Positions 1 through 5,087 of a stretch of DNA of 5,087 nt are shown piece after piece; the first letter of the stretch is position 1, and each line of letters begins with the position of its first letter. The DNA is taken from positions 1-5,087 of the forward strand of contig CACZNZ010000291.1 of assembly GCA_902782625.1 (NCBI GenBank), given 5' to 3'. The notes below the pieces were generated by a model, which searched no databases, had not been told where the DNA came from, and saw only the letters and a list, made by a program, of their open reading frames with translations. The stretch comes from an uncultured Lachnospiraceae bacterium. Its GTDB lineage: Bacteria; Bacillota; Clostridia; Lachnospirales; Lachnospiraceae. The translations under genes were made by a program, and so were the position numbers.

Positions 1-406
1 ACCCAAGATTCGACTGAATCTGCATACTCTCTTCCGGGCCCATAAACACTTCATGTCCGTCAATGTGGGACTGGAATCTCACACCTTCCTCACGAATCTT
101 TCGCAGACCTGCCAGGGAAAAGACCTGAAATCCGCCGGAATCCGTAAGGATCGGACGATCCCACACCATAAAACGATGGAGTCCGCCGAACTCTTTGATC
201 AGCCGGTCACCGGTCCTGACATGCAGATGATATGTATTCGAAAGCTGAACCTGTGTTCCGATCTCTTTTAGATCGTCTGTACTGACCGCACCTTTGATTG
301 CTCCCACAGTGCCGACATTCATAAAAACCGGTGTCTCTATCACGCCATGCACCGTTGTAAGCTTTCCACGCTTCGCCCGGCCGTCCTGTGTAATCAATTG
401 ATACAT
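1..406 (-). CDS. tgt: Queuine/preQ1 tRNA-guanine transglycosylase, N-terminal part (cut by the window edge)
   Basis: Tgt exchanges the guanine at wobble position 34 of GUN-anticodon tRNAs (Asp, Asn, His, Tyr) for a queuosine precursor base or queuine. The first 135 residues are visible, about a third of a usual 370-380 residue protein, and the frame is open to the left edge. Family landmarks are the opening DGRAKRGK (residues 8-15), [10 protein letters not shown] (24-33), [13 protein letters not shown] (53-65) and the strongly conserved [13 protein letters not shown] (88-100), which lines the base-binding pocket and holds a catalytic-region Asp. The ATG at 406-404 is chosen because AGGGAG (417-412) lies 5 bases upstream and because the alignment begins there. 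The gene has its own promoter in the gap behind aroC. No queA or other queuosine gene is visible. The residues that would distinguish a preQ1 enzyme from a queuine-using one lie outside the window. Confidence 0.96.
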   Translation of the reverse strand, partial: MYQLITQDGRAKRGKLTTVHGVIETPVFMNVGTVGAIKGAVSTDDLKEIGTQVQLSNTYHLHVRTGDRLIKEFGGLHRFMVWDRPILTDSGGFQVFSLAGLRKIREEGVRFQSHIDGHEVFMGPEESMQIQSNLG

Positions 407-440
407 AGAATCTCCCTACTCTTTTTATGCCATAGATTTG

Positions 441-469
441 ATTGTAGCATAATACAGAGCCATTTTCAA
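441..469 (-). promoter_or_regulatory. Sigma-A-type promoter of tgt
   Basis: On the minus strand a -35 box TTGAAA (469-464) and a -10 box TACAAT (446-441) are separated by exactly 17 bases, and TGC directly before the -10 box gives an extended -10 (TGn). Each hexamer differs from consensus at one position. Transcription would start near 433-434, leaving a leader of about 27 bases before the tgt ATG, too short for a riboswitch. The -35 box starts 18 bases beyond the aroC stop codon. No operator-like repeat is apparent. Confidence 0.8.
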
Positions 470-487
470 CGCAAAAATGCAGGACGC

Positions 488-1585
488 TCAGGAATATATC
501 TTCTCAAGATAACTCATACGGCTTCCTGTGTTCTGAATCAGAAGATCGAGAATGGTTACCGCAGCCATGGCTTCCACAACCACGACAGCACGGGGCACGA
601 TTACCGGATCATGCCTTCCTCCTATCTCGATTTCTGTCGGAATCCCTTCTTTTGTCACAGTCTGCTGAATGGACGCAACCGAAGGTGTCGGTTTGACGGC
701 CACCCTAATTTCAACATCTGAACCATCACTGATTCCGCCAAGTATGCCGCCGGCATGGTTGGTAGTTTTGAAAATCCTGCCGTCTTCAGAAGAAAAAGCA
801 TCATTATTCTCTGTTCCTCGAAGCTTCGAAGCAGCAAATCCGTCTCCGATCTCTACCCCTTTTACCGCTCCGATTGAAAACATCGCTGCCGAAAGTCTCG
901 CATCGAGTTTATCAAAGACAGGGTCCCCGATACCAGCGGGGAGTCCTTTGACGACACATCGTATGGTCCCACCGGCGGAATCTTTTTTTTCTATCAGTTT
1001 CTCAAGATAGGCTTCTGCCTTTAAAGCCGCTTTTGCATCCGGCATATACAGACTGTTGCCATCTCTTTGTGCCGGGTCAAATCGCGCCGCATCTACGGTG
1101 ATCGGGCCGATCGATTCCGTATAGGCAAAGAGGGTGATACCCAGCTTTTGAAGGACTTTGGCACAGACTGCACCTGCAGCGACTCTTGCCACAGTTTCCC
1201 TCCCTGAAGAACGGCCTCCTCCCCTGTAATCTCTCAATCCGTATTTCTGGTCAAAGGTATAATCTGCATGCCCGGGACGATATACGCCGGCAATCGCTGA
1301 ATAATCCCTGGAACGCTGATCCTTATTTTCTACGATCAGGCTGATGGGCGTCCCCGTTGTTTTCCCCTCGAAGACACCAGACCAGATGGATACGGTATCG
1401 CTTTCCTTTCTTTTTGTCGTAAATCTGGACTGTCCGGGTTTTCTCCGGTCAAGATATACCTGTATATCCTCTTCTTTGAGAGAAAGACCTGCCGGACAGC
1501 CGTCGATCACGACGCCGACGCCCTTCCCATGGGTCTCTCCCCAGGTTGTGATCTTTATTTGATTTCCAAATGTTGATCCTGCCAT
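488..1585 (-). CDS. aroC: Chorismate synthase
   Basis: AroC converts 5-enolpyruvylshikimate-3-phosphate to chorismate by eliminating phosphate, using reduced FMN; it is the last step of the shikimate pathway in the cytoplasm. The 365-residue length is normal. All family signatures are visible: WGETHG (residues 15-20; Thr where GESHG is more common) with the first catalytic His at 19, RPGHADYT (103-110) with the second at 106, GGGRSSGRETVARVAAGA (122-139), MFSIGAVKGVEIG (235-247), NHAGGILGGISDG (276-288) and RHDPVIVPRAVVVVEAM (324-340) near the C-terminus. The frame also has an ATG at 1612, but I choose 1585 because a very strong Shine-Dalgarno site sits just ahead of it and the family alignment begins there. 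The gene starts 13 bases after the rsmE stop, so translation is probably coupled. No clear terminator follows the stop codon. It seems intact and functional. Confidence 0.97.
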   Translation of the reverse strand: MAGSTFGNQIKITTWGETHGKGVGVVIDGCPAGLSLKEEDIQVYLDRRKPGQSRFTTKRKESDTVSIWSGVFEGKTTGTPISLIVENKDQRSRDYSAIAGVYRPGHADYTFDQKYGLRDYRGGGRSSGRETVARVAAGAVCAKVLQKLGITLFAYTESIGPITVDAARFDPAQRDGNSLYMPDAKAALKAEAYLEKLIEKKDSAGGTIRCVVKGLPAGIGDPVFDKLDARLSAAMFSIGAVKGVEIGDGFAASKLRGTENNDAFSSEDGRIFKTTNHAGGILGGISDGSDVEIRVAVKPTPSVASIQQTVTKEGIPTEIEIGGRHDPVIVPRAVVVVEAMAAVTILDLLIQNTGSRMSYLEKIYS

Positions 1586-1589
1586 CGTT

Positions 1590-1597
1590 CCCCTCCT
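1590..1597 (-). promoter_or_regulatory. Ribosome binding site that fixes the aroC start
   Basis: AGGAGGGG on the minus strand lies 4 bases ahead of the ATG at 1585-1583 and starts one base after the TAG stop of rsmE (1601-1599). It is the strongest Shine-Dalgarno match in the window. It decides for the start at 1585 over the in-frame ATG at 1612, which would lie inside rsmE. Confidence 0.85.
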
Positions 1598-1598
1598 G

Positions 1599-2345
1599 CT
1601 AGTCTTCATCAAGCCAGAAGCTTAAGATACTCATAACGGCAATCCCGGCTGTTTCGGTTCTTAAAATCCTGTGGCCGAGAGTGATCACTTCCGCTCCAAC
1701 CTCTCTGGCAAGATCGATCTCCGTCGGTTCAAATCCCCCTTCGGGACCGATATAGATTCCGATACTTTTTTGTCCTTTTGCCAATTAAACGATCTGTCTG
1801 GCGTGTACAATTCCTCTGGCATCTTCATACGGGATGATCAGCATGTCAAACTTCCTGCCGTATTCGATTGCCTCCTGAAAACTCATGACGGACTCCACCA
1901 CAGGAATCCTGCTTCTTTTGGATTGCCTGGCAGCTGCCTTGGCAATCTCGTTCCATCTTATCCGTTTTTTCTCTGCCTTCTTTCCATCCAGTCGTACCAC
2001 TGCTCTTTTCGAAGCGACAGGAACAATACGCACAGCCCCTAGTTCCACGGCTTTCTGAATCACCAGCTCCATTTTATCAGACTTGGGAAGTCCCTGAAAG
2101 AGCGTGATCTCTACCGGAAGCTCTCTGGATGCTCCTAGGATATCCTCCACTTCCATCTGGATGCCTTCTGGTACAAAGGCACTGATATGACAGATATATT
2201 CTTTTCCCTTTTCTTCACAGCACAGACAGATGCGTTCTCCCTTTCTCATGCGGAGAACATTCTTGATATGATTTACATCGGCAGATTCTGTTACCAGAAT
2301 TCCTTCCTGTCTGATACTGTCCGGCTGTATAAAAAAATGATACAT
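1599..2345 (-). pseudogene. rsmE: 16S rRNA m3U1498 methyltransferase RsmE, interrupted by an in-frame TAA
   Basis: RsmE (B. subtilis YqeU family) methylates N3 of U1498 in 16S rRNA with S-adenosylmethionine and has a SPOUT fold. Translation from the ATG at 2345, with GAGG (2354-2351) 5 bases upstream, gives 186 residues: a PUA-like N-terminal domain (about 1-70), LPVEITLFQGLPKSDKMELV (76-95), and the conserved WNEIAKAAARQSKR (131-144). A TAA at 1787-1785 then stops the frame. Without any frame change the sequence continues for 61 codons with YIGPEGGF (198-205) and LGHRILRTETA (223-233), the two motifs that build the SAM-binding trefoil knot, and ends at the TAG at 1601-1599. Read through, the protein would have 248 residues, about the length of E. 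coli RsmE (243). The truncated product lacks the cofactor site and should be inactive. One base substitution explains the break (for example from CAA, AAA or GAA), so it is either a recent mutation or a sequencing error. The gene family is certain; the pseudogene status is not. Confidence 0.88.
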
Positions 2346-2357
2346 ATTTTCCTCTCA

Positions 2358-3320
2358 CTACAGGGATGCGGTGATGCTCACCCAATCCTTCATGCGGTTA
2401 ATCTCAAGAATCTTCCACCCATTGTCTTCCATAGCCTGCTTTACGGCTTCTTCCATAGTATTGATGATACCTGACGTGATGAAAATGCCGTCTTTTGCCA
2501 GGAACTGCCCGGCAAACCCACTAAGAGGTATGATAACATCAGCAAGAATGTTGGCAACGATGACATCATATTTCCCTTGATGTCTTCCTCTGTATTCTTC
2601 TCTTTCTTCCGGATCGAGCAGATTGACCTGCTCGACTTTCGCCTTTTTTTCAGAAATCTGATTGATCTCGAAATTCTCCTGTGTCGCCCGGATCGCATTC
2701 GGATCAATATCCGTTGCGTCTGCATTTTCAGCACCGAGTTTTAATCCGATAATGGACAAGATACCACTGCCGGTTCCGACATCCAGCAGTTTTGTCCCCT
2801 CTTTCACATACTTTTTCAGCGCCGAAATACACAGCTTGGTTGTCTCATGGGAACCGCTGCCAAACGCGGTTCCTGGATCGATCTCTATAATGATATCGTC
2901 CTCTTTCTGATCTTCGACAGTTTCCCATGTCGGTTTGATCACGATATTCTCATCCAGCCGGAAAGGTTTAAAATAGACTTTCCAGTTATTGATCCAGTCT
3001 TCTTCCTCTGTCTGACCGAGTGTAATCTTTCCGGAACCGACAGGGACGAATGCAGATATTTCCTCAAGTTTTTCCTGAATCCGCACAATCATTGTATCCA
3101 GATCTTCTTTCTCATCAAGATAGCAGCTAACAAGAGCCTTCCCGTCATCTGGCGCGATCTCATCCGGCAACAGGTCTACATACATGATCTTACGTTCTTC
3201 TTCTGTCAGCGGCACGTGATCTTCGATCTCCACACCTTCCATACCCATGACAGAAAGTTCGTAGCTTATCATGTCCTCCGCCGCTGTGGTTGTTTCTATT
3301 GTGATTTTATTCCATTTCAT
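2358..3320 (-). CDS. prmA: Ribosomal protein L11 methyltransferase
   Basis: PrmA trimethylates lysines and the N-terminus of ribosomal protein L11 with S-adenosylmethionine. The 320 residues fit the clostridial size (E. coli: 293). The N-terminal substrate-recognition part covers about 1-100 and is followed by the linker DWINNWKVYFKPFRL (108-122). The Rossmann-like methyltransferase domain then shows DPGTAFGSGSHETT (148-161), which is diagnostic for PrmA, motif I LLDVGTGSG (178-186), the acidic DIDPNAI (204-210) that contacts the cofactor ribose, and VIVANILADVI (253-263) near the active site. The ATG at 3320 is supported by AAAGGA (3333-3328), 7 bases upstream. The gene ends 12 bases before rsmE, whose ribosome binding site lies in that gap, so the two are probably co-transcribed. 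It is separated from dnaJ by 86 bases containing a strong hairpin. L11 methylation is dispensable in E. coli. Confidence 0.96.
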   Translation of the reverse strand: MKWNKITIETTTAAEDMISYELSVMGMEGVEIEDHVPLTEEERKIMYVDLLPDEIAPDDGKALVSCYLDEKEDLDTMIVRIQEKLEEISAFVPVGSGKITLGQTEEEDWINNWKVYFKPFRLDENIVIKPTWETVEDQKEDDIIIEIDPGTAFGSGSHETTKLCISALKKYVKEGTKLLDVGTGSGILSIIGLKLGAENADATDIDPNAIRATQENFEINQISEKKAKVEQVNLLDPEEREEYRGRHQGKYDVIVANILADVIIPLSGFAGQFLAKDGIFITSGIINTMEEAVKQAMEDNGWKILEINRMKDWVSITASL

Positions 3321-3360
3321 ATTGATTTCCTTTGTACATAATCAACAGGGTCTATAACGT

Positions 3361-3401
3361 CACATAGCCACAGACACGGATGTGTCTGTGGCTTGCATGT
3401 G
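3361..3401 (-). other. Strong hairpin in the dnaJ-prmA intergenic region, without a U-tract
   Basis: A 12-base-pair perfect stem, AGCCACAGACAC (3366-3377) against GTGTCTGTGGCT (3382-3393), closes on a 4-base loop (3378-3381). Five further pairs (3361-3365 with 3397-3401) extend it past a 3-base bulge (3394-3396). In the direction of the genes it begins 5 bases after the dnaJ stop codon. The sequence after it (ATGTGACGTTATAG) has no run of T, so it is not a canonical Rho-independent terminator. It could protect the 3' end of dnaK-dnaJ mRNA, mark a processing site, or attenuate transcription partly. A T-rich tract does follow it on the plus strand at 3406-3420, but this is the lysine-rich end of dnaJ read backwards and no plus-strand gene leads into it. 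Confidence 0.75.
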
Positions 3402-3406
3402 ATGGT

Positions 3407-4564
3407 TTATTTCTTTTTCTTAAAAAAGCCTTTATTATTGTTTTTATCCGAATCTTTTTTTCCGGAATTTTCACCCATGGCTTCCTGGTAGGCACGAAGT
3501 GCTTCTTTTTGCGCTTCCGTCATGCGTTCCGGTACCTGTACTACCAACGTTACATAATGGCTTCCCCGTACATTGCTGTTACGCAGTGTCGGAACACCTT
3601 TGTTTTTCAGGCGTATCTTCGTGTCCGTCTGGGTTCCCGGTCTGATCGTATAATCCATCGGGCCGTCCACCGTATCAATCTTGATGGTAGCTCCGAGTGC
3701 CGCCTGTGCAAATGTGATGGGCTCCGTGGAATAAATATCATATTCCTGTCTCTGGAACTTCGGATGACGGGCAACCGTCACATTGACAAGCAGATCGCCT
3801 CTCGGACCGCCGTTAATCCCTGGCTCGCCCTTTTCACGGATACGCACACTCTGTCCGGTATCGATTCCTGGCGGAATGGAAACCTTAATGTTTTTCCTGA
3901 CTTTGACGAATCCGGTTCCCTGACAGTCTTTACATTTATGGCGGATAAACTGACCGGTTCCCTGACAGTCCGGACAGGTCTGAACATTACGGACCGTGCC
4001 GAACATCGACTGCTGCGTATAAACTACCTGACCGGTTCCGTTACAGTGTGGACAGTTCTCAGGGCTGGTCCCAGGCTCTGCGCCGTTGCCGTGACATTTC
4101 TTACAGGTTTCCTTCAGGGCAATATTCAGCTCTTTTTCTACACCGCGGATCGCATCATCAAATGTGATGCGCACGGCTGCACGAAGATTGGCTCCCTGTC
4201 TGGGACCATTCCTCTGGCTGCCGCCCCTGCGTCCGCCTCCGCCGAAAATATCGCCGAAGATATCTCCAAAGATATCTCCCATATCGCCGCTGAAGTCGAA
4301 ACCGCCGAAACCACCAGGACCGCCGGTGCCTCCCTGCTCGAAAGCCGCATGCCCGAACTGGTCGTATTTCTGCCTTTTTTCTGGGTCACTTAAGACTTCG
4401 TAGGCTTCGGAGGCCTCTTTGAACTTTTCCTCCGCCACTTTATCTCCCGGGTTCATATCCGGATGATATTTTTTGGCAACCTTTCGGTATGCTCTTTTTA
4501 TGTCAGCCTCCGACGCCGAACGGTCGACGCCGAGGACCTCATAATAATCTCTCTTGTCTGCCAT
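3407..4564 (-). CDS. dnaJ: Chaperone protein DnaJ (Hsp40, class A)
   Basis: DnaJ delivers unfolded clients to DnaK and stimulates its ATPase. The 385-residue protein has all class A parts: the J domain (about 5-70) with the HPD motif at 34-36, a Gly/Phe-rich linker (about 76-125), a zinc-binding region with four CxxCxGxG repeats starting at Cys 154, 171, 197 and 211, and the C-terminal peptide-binding domains. It ends in a charged tail rich in Asn and Lys that finishes with GFFKKKK. The linker holds a threefold GDIF repeat (96-107). The ATG at 4564 has AGGAG (4575-4571) 6 bases upstream. The gene begins 38 bases after dnaK with no obvious terminator between them, so co-transcription is likely. 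In many Firmicutes this operon is controlled by HrcA binding to CIRCE ahead of hrcA or grpE; that region is outside the window. Confidence 0.98.
   Translation of the reverse strand: MADKRDYYEVLGVDRSASEADIKRAYRKVAKKYHPDMNPGDKVAEEKFKEASEAYEVLSDPEKRQKYDQFGHAAFEQGGTGGPGGFGGFDFSGDMGDIFGDIFGDIFGGGGRRGGSQRNGPRQGANLRAAVRITFDDAIRGVEKELNIALKETCKKCHGNGAEPGTSPENCPHCNGTGQVVYTQQSMFGTVRNVQTCPDCQGTGQFIRHKCKDCQGTGFVKVRKNIKVSIPPGIDTGQSVRIREKGEPGINGGPRGDLLVNVTVARHPKFQRQEYDIYSTEPITFAQAALGATIKIDTVDGPMDYTIRPGTQTDTKIRLKNKGVPTLRNSNVRGSHYVTLVVQVPERMTEAQKEALRAYQEAMGENSGKKDSDKNNNKGFFKKKK
4244..4279 (-). repeat. Three 12-base tandem units coding GDIF in the dnaJ Gly/Phe linker
   Basis: Residues 96-107 of DnaJ are GDIF three times in a row, and the units differ only at third codon positions. 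The preceding GDMG and the following GG extend the low-complexity stretch. DIF repeats in the G/F linker are known in DnaJ proteins, where this segment helps to regulate DnaK substrate binding. The copy number may vary by slippage without shifting the frame. Confidence 0.8.
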
Positions 4565-4602
4565 GATATTCTCCTGTGGAAATGGTCATGCAATCGATCT
4601 GC

Positions 4603-5087
4603 TTATACTTCCGTGTAGTCAGCATCGACTACATCGTCAGCCTGGTATCCGGCGTTCGCATCTGTCTGCGGTCCCGGTCCTGCCTGAGATGCCTGTGCCT
4701 GCTCATACATCTTTCCGAACAGAGACTGTGCATCTTTCATCAGCTGTTCTTTTGCTTCGTTGATCTCATGGACATCTGTTTCAGACATGTTGTCAGCAGT
4801 TGTGCGGTCAAGGATCTCTTTCAGTTTGGTGATATCAGCCTGAACGGTTGTCTTCTCGTTGGCATCGATCTTGTCACCGACTTCCTCGAGGGCCTTCTCT
4901 GTCTGGAATACCATATTGTCAGCATCATTTCTTGCGTCGATTGCTTCTTTCTTTTTCTTATCCTGTGCTTCGTACTCAGCTGCTTCTTTGACAGCCTTAT
5001 CGATCTCATCATCGGACATATTGGATCCTGCTGTGATCGTGATATGCTGCTCTTTTCCTGTGCCGAGATCTTTTGCGGATACATTAA
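4603..5087 (-). CDS. dnaK: Chaperone protein DnaK (Hsp70), C-terminal part (cut by the window edge)
   Basis: DnaK is the ATP-driven Hsp70 that binds unfolded peptides with DnaJ and GrpE. The last 160 codons are visible, about a quarter of a protein of roughly 610-620 residues, and the frame is open through the right edge. The fragment begins in the end of the beta-sandwich substrate-binding domain with NVSAKDLGTGKEQHITIT, a highly conserved DnaK segment. The helical lid follows, starting at SDDEIDKAVKEAAEY and rich in Lys, Glu and Asp. The end is a flexible Gln/Ala/Gly-rich linker closing with DDVVDADYTEV, close to the conserved acidic C-terminus of DnaK. The nucleotide-binding domain and the peptide-binding cleft lie upstream, outside the window. 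An internal ATG at 5019 is not a start, because the conserved sequence continues before it. dnaJ follows after 38 bases, as in the usual hrcA-grpE-dnaK-dnaJ operon. Confidence 0.98.
   Translation of the reverse strand, partial: NVSAKDLGTGKEQHITITAGSNMSDDEIDKAVKEAAEYEAQDKKKKEAIDARNDADNMVFQTEKALEEVGDKIDANEKTTVQADITKLKEILDRTTADNMSETDVHEINEAKEQLMKDAQSLFGKMYEQAQASQAGPGPQTDANAGYQADDVVDADYTEV

Noticed and set aside
470..487. Possible terminator behind aroC (GCA-TTTT-TGC)
   Set aside because: The stem has only 3 base pairs with no T-tract after it, far too weak for a terminator.
1586..1612. Longer aroC start at the ATG at 1612
   Set aside because: The nine extra residues (MMKTSRRGT) are not family-like, the start would overlap rsmE, and the strong AGGAGGGG sits inside this stretch in the right place for the ATG at 1585.
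1785..1787. Programmed readthrough or recoding of the rsmE stop codon
   Set aside because: TAA followed by T is generally an efficient stop, no recoding structure is visible, and RsmE is not known to use recoding. A mutation or sequencing error is simpler.
3321..3360. Possible separate promoter for prmA (TGTGAC, 18 bases, TATGTA)
   Set aside because: Both boxes match the consensus poorly and the supposed -10 box lies almost on the ribosome binding site, so I do not call it.
3380..4393. Long plus-strand open frame of 337 codons opposite dnaJ
   Set aside because: It is entirely antisense to a dnaJ with every domain intact, its translation shows no recognisable domain, and it starts inside the intergenic hairpin. 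It is a side effect of dnaJ codon use.
4565..4602. Small imperfect inverted repeat around ATCGAT between dnaK and dnaJ
   Set aside because: The stem is short and interrupted and no T-tract follows; a match this small is expected by chance.

Overview
The window looks like a core chromosomal segment of a low-to-moderate GC Firmicute, most likely a clostridium of the Lachnospiraceae type. I infer this from the dnaK-dnaJ-prmA-rsmE gene order, typical of Firmicutes, from the clostridial style of the Tgt N-terminus, and from strong purine-rich Shine-Dalgarno sites ahead of every visible start. This is recognition by eye, without a database search. All genes lie on the minus strand, so transcription runs from the right edge to the left edge. 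There are no mobile elements, CRISPR arrays, tRNAs or rRNAs, and no gene-free stretch longer than 86 bases.

In order of transcription the layout is: the 3' end of dnaK (5087 to 4603), dnaJ (4564 to 3407), an intergenic region with a long perfect hairpin (3401 to 3361), prmA (3320 to 2358), rsmE interrupted by one in-frame TAA (2345 to 1599, stop at 1787-1785), aroC (1585 to 488), a short gap holding a near-consensus sigma-A promoter (469 to 441), and the 5' part of tgt (406 to the left edge). Gaps between dnaK and dnaJ, prmA and rsmE, and rsmE and aroC are only 12 to 38 bases, which suggests one transcript. The tgt gene has its own promoter.

Functionally, dnaK and dnaJ form the Hsp70 chaperone machine. 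The genes behind them modify the translation apparatus: PrmA methylates ribosomal protein L11, RsmE methylates 16S rRNA, and Tgt modifies the wobble base of certain tRNAs. AroC, the last enzyme of the shikimate pathway, is the metabolic exception.

I do not see a new biological system here. The observations most worth a second look are the nonsense codon that separates RsmE from its SAM-binding knot while leaving the rest of the frame intact, and the strong hairpin without a U-tract between dnaJ and prmA.
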